From Pacificitalea manganoxidans (GTDB lineage Bacteria; Pseudomonadota; Alphaproteobacteria; Rhodobacterales; Rhodobacteraceae): DNA of 64,000 nucleotides. Position 1 is the stretch's first letter; the number at the start of each line of letters is the position of its first letter. Below are positions 34,985 through 43,677 of this stretch, one piece after another. The translations under genes and the position numbers were made by a program. Under the pieces are notes generated by a model that saw nothing but the letters and a program-made list of their open reading frames with translations, was not told the DNA's origin and ran no database searches. The stretch is taken from the NCBI RefSeq assembly GCF_002504165.1, contig NZ_CP021404.1, forward strand, positions 620,001 to 684,000. The letters are read 5' to 3'.

Positions 34985-37567
34985 CTATAGCCGGGCGAAG
35001 GCCGCGCGAATGGTCGAGGTGCTATAGGGCTTTTTCACCACCGGCGCGTTGCCAAAGCCTTCATCCGCGACCTCGTTGCCGCCATAGCCCGTCGCCAGAA
35101 TGAACGGCACGCCCTGCTCGCGCAGCAGCCGCGCCACATCGACCGATGTCGCATCGCCCAGATTGACGTCCAGCATCGCATAGCTCAGCCGCACCCGGTT
35201 CGCGATTTCCAGCGCGCTTTTGACCGAGCCCGCCACATGCACGGTTTCCGCGCCCATTTCCTTTAGGAAATCTTCGGCATCGAGGGCGATGACCATGTTG
35301 TCTTCCAGCACCATGACCTCGCCCGACAGCACGGCCAGATCGTCTGCGCCGGGGATGTTGCCGCCGGGCAGATCCATCACCGGCACCAGCCCGTCGCAGG
35401 GCCGCGCCGGATCGCGGAAGGCGGCGATGTAGCGCGCGGGCACGGTGAACCGGCCTTCGACACCGCCGACCTTATAGCTAAGCTGCGCTTCGCCTTTCAG
35501 CTCATAAGGGATCGAGCGTTCGATGATCGTGGTGCCGAATCCGCGCCGCGTCGGCGGCTGCACCGGCGGGCCGCCGATCTCTTTCCAGTGGACGGTCAGT
35601 TCATCCACCGCGCCGCGCTCCATCACGATCTCGACCCGGCCCGACCCCTGCGACAGCGCCCCGTATTTCGAACTGTTGGTGACAAGCTCGTGGAACACCA
35701 GCGCCAGCGTCGAAAACGCTTCGGGCGATATCATCACATCCGGGCCGCTAATGCTCACCCGGTCGGTGCGGTCGGAATGAAACGCCTTCATTTCCACTTC
35801 GATCAGTTCGCGCAGCGAGGCCGAAGACCAGTCTTCCCGCGTCAGCTGATCGTGCGCGCGGGCCAGTGCCTGAATGCGATCCCCCAGCACGGCGGTGTAT
35901 TCCTGAATGGATTCGGCAGAGGCGCGGCTCTGGCTCATCAGCCCTTGGATCAGGTTCAGGATGTTGCGAATGCGGTGGTTCAATTCCGCGATCAGCAGCC
36001 CCTGTTGTTCCTGTGCGCGCTGGCGCTCGCGCCCGGCCTCGTCGCTCATCTTCAGCACGACTTCCAGCAGCGTGATGCGCAGCGCATCCGCCGCCCGCCA
36101 TTCCGAAGACAGCCAAGGCGCGGATTTGCCCTTCACGATCTGCTGCCATGCCTCGAAGCTTTTGCGCGGGGTCAGCCGCGCGCCGTTCGGGCCCAGCGTC
36201 ACCGCCTTGTCGGGATTGCCCGCCCAACGGACGGAGCGCGCCACTTCGCGACGGAAAAGCACGATATAGTCGCGGGGCTGGCGGCTAACCGGCAGCGCCA
36301 GCAGCCCGGCGACCCGGTCGGTGAACCCCGCCGCCGCGGGATAGATCTCCGACAATGCATCGGTGGCGAAGACGGAGCTCGGTGTTGCGGTGTTCAGAAA
36401 CCGCGCCAGCCCGAGGAATTCCTCCTCCGTGGGGGCCGAGCCATGCGCCTCGTAACGCCCTTCGGAATAGATCGCGATGCCGTCATGGGCGATAACGCTG
36501 GAAATATCTTCGGCAATCGCGCCGAATTCATCGGCAAAGCTCGCCCCATCGCTGATCCGCGCCATCAGCCGGTCATGCAGGCCGCGCGCGCGGGTGATCT
36601 CGGACAGTTCCAGTTCGGTTTCCGATTGCGACAGCTCATAGCTGAAGATCTGCGCGAAAAGCTCGACCGCCGTGCGCAGTTCGAAATCGATGTAATGCCC
36701 ATCATAGTGATGGCAGGCAAACAGGCCCCACAGCTTCCCCTTGCGTAGGATCGACACCGACATGGATGCCCGCACGCCCATGTTGCGCAGATATTCCAGA
36801 TGAATGGGCGACAGCGCGCGGGTCACGCTTTGCGACAGGTCCAGCGGCTCGCCATGCGGGTTTAGCGTCGGGCGGATCTCGGCGCGGGGGGCGTCGATAT
36901 CGACGACCAGCCGCAGCGGATTGCGGATATACAGCTCGCGCGCCTGCTGCGGAATATCAGACGCCGGGTAGCGCAGCCCTAAAAACGGCTCGCGCCCCGG
37001 AGTGACGGTTTCCGCGATCACCTCGCCACAGCCATCGGCGGCGAAGCGGTAGCACATTACCCGGTCAAATCCGGTCAGCGCGCGCAGGCTGCGCGTCGCC
37101 TCCTGACACATGCCCTCCAATGTTTCGCGCTGCGCCACGCGGCGCATCATCGGCTGGACGAAGCTCAGATCTTCGCGCGGGCGGCTGGCGGGGGCGGGCT
37201 CGAATTCGAACACCATCGACCGGTTGGACCGGTGCAGCGCCACGTCGAACAGCCGCCCATCATCGAACAGGTCATAGCCGAACATGCGGGCCACGGCCTC
37301 GGTCCGGTCCGCGACCTGCACCTTGCCCCGCAGATCGTGCAAGGCCTGTTGGCTCAGAAACTCGTTGAGAGACAATCCCACCAGATCGCTGTCCGGCAGC
37401 CCCAGAATATCCGCCACGTTGTCCGAGGCGTGTTGCACGATCCAGTCCGAAGACACGGCGATCAGGCAGCCGAAACTCTGCACCGCGCCGATGATGTGAA
37501 TGGGTTCACGGTCGCAGTTGGTCAGATCCACCTGATACTGCGTGTCGGGCTGTGGCCCTGGGGTCAT
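34985..37567 (-). CDS. bphP: bacteriophytochrome hybrid histidine kinase (PAS-GAF-PHY-HWE kinase-receiver)
   Basis: An 860-aa photoreceptor. Domains in order: PAS with biliverdin-binding Cys18 (LTNCDREPIHIIGAVQSFG), GAF with YPASDIPQQAR at about 200, PHY to about 490, an HWE-type kinase (LIAELNHRIRNILNLIQ, His about 528; HELVTNSSKYGAL; HWKEIGGPPV), and a C-terminal receiver with Asp about 800 (AMLDVNLGD) and Lys about 845. It senses red/far-red light with biliverdin and may pass phosphate to its own receiver, with no output domain. The ATG at 37565-37567 is followed by the typical family N-terminus. Confidence 0.94.
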   Translation of the reverse strand: MTPGPQPDTQYQVDLTNCDREPIHIIGAVQSFGCLIAVSSDWIVQHASDNVADILGLPDSDLVGLSLNEFLSQQALHDLRGKVQVADRTEAVARMFGYDLFDDGRLFDVALHRSNRSMVFEFEPAPASRPREDLSFVQPMMRRVAQRETLEGMCQEATRSLRALTGFDRVMCYRFAADGCGEVIAETVTPGREPFLGLRYPASDIPQQARELYIRNPLRLVVDIDAPRAEIRPTLNPHGEPLDLSQSVTRALSPIHLEYLRNMGVRASMSVSILRKGKLWGLFACHHYDGHYIDFELRTAVELFAQIFSYELSQSETELELSEITRARGLHDRLMARISDGASFADEFGAIAEDISSVIAHDGIAIYSEGRYEAHGSAPTEEEFLGLARFLNTATPSSVFATDALSEIYPAAAGFTDRVAGLLALPVSRQPRDYIVLFRREVARSVRWAGNPDKAVTLGPNGARLTPRKSFEAWQQIVKGKSAPWLSSEWRAADALRITLLEVVLKMSDEAGRERQRAQEQQGLLIAELNHRIRNILNLIQGLMSQSRASAESIQEYTAVLGDRIQALARAHDQLTREDWSSASLRELIEVEMKAFHSDRTDRVSISGPDVMISPEAFSTLALVFHELVTNSSKYGALSQGSGRVEIVMERGAVDELTVHWKEIGGPPVQPPTRRGFGTTIIERSIPYELKGEAQLSYKVGGVEGRFTVPARYIAAFRDPARPCDGLVPVMDLPGGNIPGADDLAVLSGEVMVLEDNMVIALDAEDFLKEMGAETVHVAGSVKSALEIANRVRLSYAMLDVNLGDATSVDVARLLREQGVPFILATGYGGNEVADEGFGNAPVVKKPYSTSTIRAAFARL

Positions 37568-37727
37568 ATAAATTCGTCCTGTCTGCTCGCGCCCGCGCAG
37601 GACGACGATCAAGTTTCCCTGTGGTGGAGGGTGTGTTTTTGCCCTCGCGCCGCATCGGTTGCGCGCGGTTCCCCCCGGTCTTATGCTCTGCCATCTTTGC
37701 CCGTTTTCAGGGATTTCACAATTGGCA

Positions 37728-38334
37728 ATGCTGCGAAGCGCCTTGCGGACAGGGTTGTCCGACGCGCATCTCCGGGTGGATCGGCTGTTCTCCTGTTTCG
37801 ACCTGACGGTGCCTGCCGGTCTGGCCGCGTTTTGTCGTGCCAATGAGAACGCCCTGCGCAGGTTGCGGTTCCCTGTGCCGGATGATGCGGCGGCGGCTTC
37901 GGTCCCGGCTGGCCCCTCCGGTGACACGCCGCGCGGGGCTGAGGGCCGCGTGCCCGCCAGCCCTGCGACCGATCCGCTGCGCATCGATGCCACTGCCATG
38001 ATCACCGCCTTGCAGGCCGCCGCTTGCCGCACTTGCGGCCACGCCGCACCCCGTCGCCGTGGCCTATATCCTGCTGGGATCGCGTCTGGGCACGCAGGTG
38101 CTGCGCCGCGATTGGGCGCAAAGCGACGATACGCAGGTGCAGGGCGCGGGCCGTTATTTCGCGCTGCCGCCGCTCACCGCCGAATGGCGCAGGCTGGTGG
38201 CCGATCTCGACGCGCGCCCGGTGCTCGGCCCCGACGCCCAGCAGATCCTGAGCGACGCAGAAGCGATCTTTGACCTCTTTGCCCGGTCGGCGTTGCTGGA
38301 ATTGGCCCGGATGGGCGTGACCGCGCCGGACTGA
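37728..38334 (+). pseudogene. bphO: biliverdin-producing heme oxygenase, frameshifted (bphO)
   Basis: The first frame reads MLRSALRTGLSDAHLRVDRL and then FSCFDLTVPAGLAAFCRANENALRRL, with the expected heme-ligand His14. It runs to about 38030. The end of the protein lies in another frame (38020-38334): HPVAVAYILLGSRLGTQVL, matching the heme-oxygenase GSxLG segment, then SDAEAIFDLFARSALLELARMG. A one-base indel around 38015-38040 would join them into about 200 aa. It is divergent from bphP, as is usual for bphO-bphP pairs that supply biliverdin. Whether this is real inactivation or a sequencing error cannot be told. Confidence 0.75.
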
Positions 38335-38418
38335 CCGCGAGATCTGCCTGAGCCCGCGCGGAACCGTCCCGCGACGCCAGCCGTTTGCCTGTCGCAGATC
38401 GCAGGCAGGGAGGCCCGC

Positions 38419-38649
38419 ATGACAGATTATCCCCATGGCACCCGCGTTGAATGGAACTGGGCAAACGGCACGGGCACCGGCAAGGTGCAGCGCAAGTTTA
38501 CCGAGCGCGTGACCCGCACCATTTCTGGCTCCGAGATCACCCGCAATGCGGATCAGGACAATCCCGCCTATCTGATCGAGCAGGAAGACGGTGACGAAGT
38601 GCTGAAATCCGCGTCCGAGCTTCGCCGCGCAAGCGACAGCGGCAGCTGA
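38419..38649 (+). CDS. DUF2945 (hypervirulence-associated TUDOR domain) protein
   Basis: A 76-aa protein: GTRVEWNWANGTGTGKVQRKF, then TRTISGSEITRNADQDNPAYLIEQEDGDEVLKSASELR. This is the DUF2945 pattern throughout its length. Its biochemical role is unknown. It lies 6 bp upstream of topoisomerase IB on the same strand, a pairing that suggests cotranscription. A GGGAGG ribosome binding site precedes the ATG. Confidence 0.9.
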   Translation: MTDYPHGTRVEWNWANGTGTGKVQRKFTERVTRTISGSEITRNADQDNPAYLIEQEDGDEVLKSASELRRASDSGS

Positions 38650-38655
38650 TCCCCC

Positions 38656-39654
38656 ATGACCCCGCCGCCCGGCCTGATCCATTATCCAGACGACCGGCCC
38701 GGCATCGCCCGACGGCGCTGCGGGCGTGGCTTCAGCTATATCGCGCCCGATGGCACCCGCATCGATTGCAAGGTCGAGCGCGCCCGCATCAACGCCATCG
38801 CCGTGCCGCCCGCCTATGAGGACGTGTGGATCAGCCCCCATGCCAACGGGCATCTACAGGCCACCGGCTATGATGCCCGCACCCGCAAACAATATCGCTA
38901 TCACCCTGAATGGTCGGCCCATGCCGCTGAAACGAAATTCGCCGGGCTGCGCGCGTTCGGGCTGTCGCTGCCGCGCCTGCGCGCCCGCATCTATGCCGGC
39001 CTGACCGCCGAACCGGGCGATCCCGAACTTGCCATCGCTGCGGTGCTGGCGCTGATTGATCGCGGGTCACTGCGCGTCGGTCATCCCGACTACACCGCAG
39101 AAAACGGCAGCTACGGCGCGGTGACCCTGCGCCCCCGCCACGCCCGGCTGAAGGGCGGCGGCGTGACGCTCGATTTCGTGGCCAAGGGCGGCAAGAAGGT
39201 CTCGACCCGCATCAACGGCACCCGGCTGGCCCGCGCGCTGGCCGAGGTGCAGGATCTGCCCGGCGGCACATTGGTGGGCTGGGTCGATGACCAAGGCGCG
39301 CCGCATCCCGTGCGCTCCGATCAGATCAACGCGGTGATGGCCGAGTGCTGCGGCGAGGGCGCGACGCCCAAGACATTCCGGACGTGGAACGGCACGCTCG
39401 CGGCATTTCGCTGTGCGCTGACCATGCCCGACGACACCCCCGCCACAATCAAGGCCTTGGCCGAGGCAGCATCGGACACGCTCCACAACACGCCCGCCAT
39501 CGCGAAATCGAGCTACATCCACCCCCGCGTTCTGGACCTCGCCGAGCTCGACGCGGAAGAGCGCAACGCCCGGCTAAAAGCGCTAAAGCCCGACGCCGGA
39601 CGCGGCTGGCGCAGCGGCGAGCCTGAACTTCTGGCCTATCTGGAGGAGGACTAG
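38656..39654 (+). CDS. DNA topoisomerase IB
   Basis: A 332-aa protein similar to poxvirus/eukaryotic type IB enzymes. It contains RRRCGRGFSYIAPDGTRI, IPPAYEDVWIS-like AVPPAYEDVWISPHANGHLQATGYDARTRKQYRYH, TPKTFRTWNGTLAAF (catalytic Arg) and KSSYIHPRVL with the nucleophilic Tyr. It relaxes supercoils through a 3'-phosphotyrosine link. The C-terminus ends in GRGWRSGEPELLAYLEED. The adjacent array of repeats begins right after its stop. Confidence 0.93.
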   Translation: MTPPPGLIHYPDDRPGIARRRCGRGFSYIAPDGTRIDCKVERARINAIAVPPAYEDVWISPHANGHLQATGYDARTRKQYRYHPEWSAHAAETKFAGLRAFGLSLPRLRARIYAGLTAEPGDPELAIAAVLALIDRGSLRVGHPDYTAENGSYGAVTLRPRHARLKGGGVTLDFVAKGGKKVSTRINGTRLARALAEVQDLPGGTLVGWVDDQGAPHPVRSDQINAVMAECCGEGATPKTFRTWNGTLAAFRCALTMPDDTPATIKALAEAASDTLHNTPAIAKSSYIHPRVLDLAELDAEERNARLKALKPDAGRGWRSGEPELLAYLEED

Positions 39655-39659
39655 CCCCG

Positions 39660-40254
39660 CTTGCGAACAAGGCCAAAGGCCACGCGGGCGAACGCCCGTT
39701 GCGCCTCGTTTACCGATCCTGAGAGGGTCTAAGAACGAAGCGCACCCGCTCTCGAACAAGGCGAAGCCGCGAGAGCGAGCGCCGGCCCGTCCCCACGGGC
39801 TGGCGCTTGGCCATCTCACGCTAACCTTGGAGCGGGGAGGGACTTGGCTGGGATAAACCGCCCCGCTCAGCCGGAGCAGCGCCATCCCACGGGCAGGCTC
39901 CCGTCGCGCCCAGACCACAGAGCCTCACAACCTTTGAACGAAGCGCAACCGCTCTCGAACAAGGCCAAAGGCCGCGAGAGCGAGCGCCTGCCCGCCCCAA
40001 CGGGCTGGCGCTTTGCCATCTCATGCTAACCTCCGAGCAGGGAGGTATTTGGCTGGGATTAAGCACACCCGCTCAGTCGTCGCAGCGCCATCCCACGGGC
40101 AGGCTCCCGTCGTGCCCAGACGACATAGACTCACAACCTTTGAACCCAGCGCACCCGCTCTCGAACAAGGCCACCTTTGATCGCCAAGCGGAAACGGTTC
40201 GGCTCGGAAAAACCCCACCGCCCCGCCACCCCACGGGCAGGCTCCCGGTGCGCC
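39660..40254 (+). repeat. array A of about 203-bp structured intergenic repeats
   Basis: Between the convergent topoisomerase and ggpS genes. Contents: a fragment (39660-39705), two full units (about 39733-39935 and 39936-40141, period 203 bp) and an internally deleted unit (40142-40254). Each full unit carries stem 1 (CGCTCTCG pairing with CGAGAGCG around a GGCC/GGCC-type inner stem), stem 2 (GCGCC-GCCCG pairing with CGGGC-GGCGC), stem 3 (GAGCGGGG/CCCCGCTC in unit 1, weaker in unit 2) and a 3' block ending CCACGGGCAGGCT. Same family as arrays B and C. Open frames inside are short and differ between copies, so I treat it as non-coding. Confidence 0.85.
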
Positions 40255-40258
40255 GAAC

Positions 40259-41740
40259 TCAGCTTTGCCACTTCATGTCGAAATAGCGCCGCTGGTCGTC
40301 GGCCCATGCGCGGATGTCGTATTTCTGGACATGGCTGCGCAGTTGCTTCATCCGGCTGGCGCGTTCCTCGGGGCCCATCTCCAGCGCCTGAAGGATCGCG
40401 GTGTCCATTGATCGGTGCGAGAACGGATTGGTCGGCACCGCCGCGTCCATCTCCACCGCCGCGCCGGCGAATTCCGACAGGACCAGTACGCCCTGATCGT
40501 CGATCCGGGAGGCAACGAATTCCTTGGCGACAAGGTTCATGCCATCGGCCAGCGGCGTGATCCACGCCACATCCGCCGCCTGATAATAGCCGATCAGTTC
40601 GGTGAACGGGATCGCGCGGGAAATCAGCGCCAAGGGCTGCCACTCGAATGTGCCGAAGCGCCCGTTGATCCGGCCCGCCGTGGCCTCGATCTCGTTCTGG
40701 ATTTCCTCATAGGCGGTCATGGCGCGGTTGGCGCTGACCGAGACATGCATCAGCCGCAGCTTGCCGCGCAGTTGCGGATTGGCCTCCAGCAGGCGCTCGT
40801 AGCTTTGCAACTGCTCGATCCCGCCCTTGGTGTAATCGGTCCGCCCGACCGACAGGATCATCTGGCTGCCGCCCATTTCCTCGCGCACGGAAGCGGCGGC
40901 GCGGCGGGTTTCCTCGCTGCGGGCCAACTGGTCGATATAGCTGACATCGACCCCCACGGCAGAGGATGCGATGGCGATCTCGTGCCCGTCAAACGTGATG
41001 CGCACCGGGGTCGTCGCCTCGTTCAGCGCGGTGCCTTCGGAGAAGAAGTCGGGATTGACCTTCTCGCGCTTCACCTCGCCGATATCGAACAGCGACCGCG
41101 CGACCGAGACGAAATTGTTGGCGTAGCGCGGGATGTGGAAGCCCACCACATCGCAGGCGAGCAGGCTTTGCGTGATTTCCTTGCGCCACGGCAGCACGTT
41201 GAACATATCCGCCGACGGGAACGGCGTATGGTGGAAAAAGCTGATCCGCAGATCGGGCCGCAACTGGCGCAGATAGCCGGGCACCAGCCACAGGTTGTAG
41301 TCATGCACCCAGACCACCGCGCCTTCGGCGGCTTCGGCGGCGGCGGCCTCGGCAAAGGACCAATTCACCTCGCGGAAGGTCGGCCAATCCACCGGGTCGT
41401 AGTTATACTTTTCCTTGAAGGAATGCAGGATCGGCCAGAACGCCTCCTTCGAGGTGACATGGTAGAAGCTCGACACCTGCGCGGCGGTCAGCGGCAGACG
41501 CGAGACCGAATATTTGCCGTAGCTGTCCTCGATCTGGATGACGCGCTCGAAATCGGGGTTGTTGGGGTCGTCGGCCTGTTTCCACGCCACCCACGCGCCC
41601 TTTTCGTATTGCCCAAAGAAGCTTTTCAGCGTGGGCACGATCCCGTTTGGGCTTTTGTTTTCGTGGTATTCGATCTTCCCGTCAACCTCGACCTCCTCAT
41701 AGGGCTGGCGGTGGTAGACAATGACCAGTTCGGACGGCAT
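40259..41740 (-). CDS. ggpS: glucosylglycerol-phosphate synthase (GgpS)
   Basis: A 493-aa GT20 glycosyltransferase. The N-terminus VIVYHRQPYEE...KSPNGIVPTLKSFF and the block SSFYHVTSKEAFWPILHSFKEKY match cyanobacterial GgpS, not trehalose-6-phosphate synthase OtsA, which has a GGL motif in its N-terminal loop. Donor-site motifs are GRTDYTKGGIEQLQSYERLL and ITPLADGMNLVAKEFVA. It should join glucose from ADP-glucose to glycerol-3-phosphate. It follows ggpP (1-bp gap) and gpsA on the same strand, which fits glucosylglycerol synthesis. Automated annotation would likely call it otsA. Confidence 0.85.
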   Translation of the reverse strand: MPSELVIVYHRQPYEEVEVDGKIEYHENKSPNGIVPTLKSFFGQYEKGAWVAWKQADDPNNPDFERVIQIEDSYGKYSVSRLPLTAAQVSSFYHVTSKEAFWPILHSFKEKYNYDPVDWPTFREVNWSFAEAAAAEAAEGAVVWVHDYNLWLVPGYLRQLRPDLRISFFHHTPFPSADMFNVLPWRKEITQSLLACDVVGFHIPRYANNFVSVARSLFDIGEVKREKVNPDFFSEGTALNEATTPVRITFDGHEIAIASSAVGVDVSYIDQLARSEETRRAAASVREEMGGSQMILSVGRTDYTKGGIEQLQSYERLLEANPQLRGKLRLMHVSVSANRAMTAYEEIQNEIEATAGRINGRFGTFEWQPLALISRAIPFTELIGYYQAADVAWITPLADGMNLVAKEFVASRIDDQGVLVLSEFAGAAVEMDAAVPTNPFSHRSMDTAILQALEMGPEERASRMKQLRSHVQKYDIRAWADDQRRYFDMKWQS

Positions 41741-41741
41741 C

Positions 41742-42542
41742 TCAGGCTCCTTCGGGAAGTTCGGGTGTGTCGGCGTGCAGATCGAAATGGCGCACGGCCT
41801 CCAAAATGCCAGCCGCGCCGATCGCGGTCGCCTCATAGCACATGGGCACGTTGCGGACCTGATCCAGCAGCGCGGCCTCGGACCCGCCGACGGCCACGGA
41901 TTTCAGCCCGCATTGCAGCATCGACAGATCGTTCATCGTGTCGCCCGCGCATAGGATGGTGCGCTCGTCCAGCCCCAGATGGCTGACCAGACGCCGCAGC
42001 GACGGACCCTTCGACACGCCCTTCGGCAGCACGTCGAAATAGCGGTTGTCGGAAATCAGATGATCGAGCCCCAGCGCCTGCACCTGCGCCACCGCCGCGT
42101 CGGGGCGGAAGGCATCGGGCACCAGATCGTAGCTCACCCGGTAGCGGAATTCGGTCGGTTGCAGCGTCAGGCCCGGATGACCCTCCAGCGCCGCGCGCAC
42201 CGCCGCGCCATTGTCGCCCCAGCGCCCGGCGATATCGTCCTCCAGCGCGGGGATGGGGGCGATCTTCCGCGCTTCGGTGACCTGCGCGATGGTGGTGCCC
42301 ACGTCGCCCACCACATATTCCGGCCAAGGCAGACCCTGCGCGGCACACATATCGAGGATGAATTCCGGGTCGCGCCCGGTGACGAAGATCAGGCCCACGC
42401 TGTCGCGGTTCGCTTCGATCCAATCGTAAAGCGTCCGGCGCGCGGTATCGCTGCCGCCCAGAAACGTGCCGTCGAGGTCGGTCGCCAGCACAAAATCACA
42501 GGCCGTCAGGTCGGTGCGCGTGGCGGAAAAGGGAAGCGTCAT
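41742..42542 (-). CDS. ggpP: HAD phosphatase, probable glucosylglycerol-phosphate phosphatase
   Basis: A 266-aa HAD protein of the sucrose-phosphatase-like branch. Motif I is FVLATDLDGTFLGG (nucleophile Asp), motif II VGLIFVTGRDPE, the motif III Lys is near LPKGVSKGPSL, and motif IV is ILCAGDTMNDLSML. Its position between gpsA and ggpS, with 1-bp gaps on both sides, makes dephosphorylation of glucosylglycerol-phosphate the likely reaction. In some proteobacteria this domain is fused to the N-terminus of GgpS; here it is a separate gene. Function is inferred from context. Confidence 0.75.
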   Translation of the reverse strand: MTLPFSATRTDLTACDFVLATDLDGTFLGGSDTARRTLYDWIEANRDSVGLIFVTGRDPEFILDMCAAQGLPWPEYVVGDVGTTIAQVTEARKIAPIPALEDDIAGRWGDNGAAVRAALEGHPGLTLQPTEFRYRVSYDLVPDAFRPDAAVAQVQALGLDHLISDNRYFDVLPKGVSKGPSLRRLVSHLGLDERTILCAGDTMNDLSMLQCGLKSVAVGGSEAALLDQVRNVPMCYEATAIGAAGILEAVRHFDLHADTPELPEGA

Positions 42543-42543
42543 A

Positions 42544-43677
42544 TCAGGCGATGTCCTTGTCGAGTTCGGGAAGCGCGGGCTCGGCCGCTGTGCCAAACGG
42601 ATGGTCGAGCGAAATTTCCATCGCCCGTGGTTCAGCTTGAATGGGGCGGGACCAGAAATCCGCAAAGGTGCCGCGCAGGTCCGCGCCGTCGTGTAAGATG
42701 GCATGCACCACCCGGCAGATCGGCATCGGCAGCCCGATGCGGTCAGCCAGTTGCACGATGGAGACGGCGTTGACCTCCCCCTCCACCACCACGGGCCGCC
42801 CGTCGAAACATTTGTCCCGCGCGATGCCTTGGCCCAGTTGCATCCCCAGCGACATGTTGCGGCTGGTGGTGGACGAACAGGTCAGCGTCAGATCGCCGGT
42901 GCCGGTCAGGCCGGTCACGGTTTCGCGCCGCCCGCCCAGGGCTTCGGCCAGCGCTTTCATCTCCTCGATCCCCATCGAGATCAGCGCCGCGCGGGTATTT
43001 TCGGCAAAGCCCGCGCCCATCATCATGCCGCAGGCGATGGCGATCACGTTCTTGACCGCGCCGCCGATCTCCACCCCGGTCAGATCGTCCGACAAATAGG
43101 GCCGAAACGTCGCCGATCCCAGCGACACCGCCAGCCGCGCGGCGGGGCTTTCATGGGGCGCAAGCCGGTCGTGATAGGTGAAGGGAAACGCCACCGTCGC
43201 GGCAGTCGGGTGCGCCATCGCCGTTTCGGCGGCAAAGGTCGGGCCACTAATCGCGCCGATGGGGTTGCCGCGCAATTCCTCTGCCGCGACCTCGGACATC
43301 AGCAGGCCGGTGCCCGTCTCGATCCCCTTGGCGCACAACGCCACCGGGGCGGCGGGGTCCACATGCGGTGCGATCCGGGCGCACATGTCGCGCAAGGTGC
43401 GCGAGGGCGTGACGACCAGCACCGCCTCCGCGCCCTTCAGCGCGTCCGCCAGATCGGTCGTGGCGCGCATCGGCGGCAGATCGATATCGGGCAGGTATTT
43501 CGAATTGCGGCAATGGGTGTTGATCTCATGGGCGGCGTCTTCGTTGCGGCCCCAGATGGTGACCGAGCGCCCGGCCCGCGCGAGCACGGCGGCCAGTGCG
43601 GTGCCCCACGATCCTGCCCCGATCACGGTGACGGACCTGTAGGGATGCGCCACCGACGCTCTGTTCTGTTCTGTCAT
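42544..43677 (-). CDS. gpsA: glycerol-3-phosphate dehydrogenase [NAD(P)+]
   Basis: A 377-aa protein with the GpsA Rossmann motif VTVIGAGSWGTALAAVLARAG, the block KGIETGTGLLMSEVAAEEL, ISGPTFAAETA, and the catalytic Lys in GGAVKNVIAIACGMMMG. It reduces dihydroxyacetone phosphate to glycerol-3-phosphate. As the first gene of gpsA-ggpP-ggpS, it probably supplies the acceptor for glucosylglycerol synthesis. A housekeeping gpsA for phospholipids may exist elsewhere; if not, this gene serves both needs. The ATG at 43675-43677 is chosen over upstream codons by alignment of the N-terminal Rossmann fold. A C-terminal tail of about 25 residues is longer than usual. Confidence 0.9.
   Translation of the reverse strand: MTEQNRASVAHPYRSVTVIGAGSWGTALAAVLARAGRSVTIWGRNEDAAHEINTHCRNSKYLPDIDLPPMRATTDLADALKGAEAVLVVTPSRTLRDMCARIAPHVDPAAPVALCAKGIETGTGLLMSEVAAEELRGNPIGAISGPTFAAETAMAHPTAATVAFPFTYHDRLAPHESPAARLAVSLGSATFRPYLSDDLTGVEIGGAVKNVIAIACGMMMGAGFAENTRAALISMGIEEMKALAEALGGRRETVTGLTGTGDLTLTCSSTTSRNMSLGMQLGQGIARDKCFDGRPVVVEGEVNAVSIVQLADRIGLPMPICRVVHAILHDGADLRGTFADFWSRPIQAEPRAMEISLDHPFGTAAEPALPELDKDIA

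Noticed and set aside
38002-38853. 283-codon minus-strand frame covering the bphO end, the DUF2945 gene and the topoisomerase start
   Set aside because: It is opposite three recognisable plus-strand genes and has shadow composition.
39821-40066. Short open frames inside repeat arrays A, B and C
   Set aside because: Frames and starts differ between repeat copies and codon pattern is not kept; the conserved features are stems, not reading frames.
40259-41740. Trehalose-6-phosphate synthase (OtsA)
   Set aside because: The N-terminal region has GgpS-type motifs and lacks the OtsA GGL motif; the operon partners are gpsA and a HAD phosphatase. An activity test could still overturn this.
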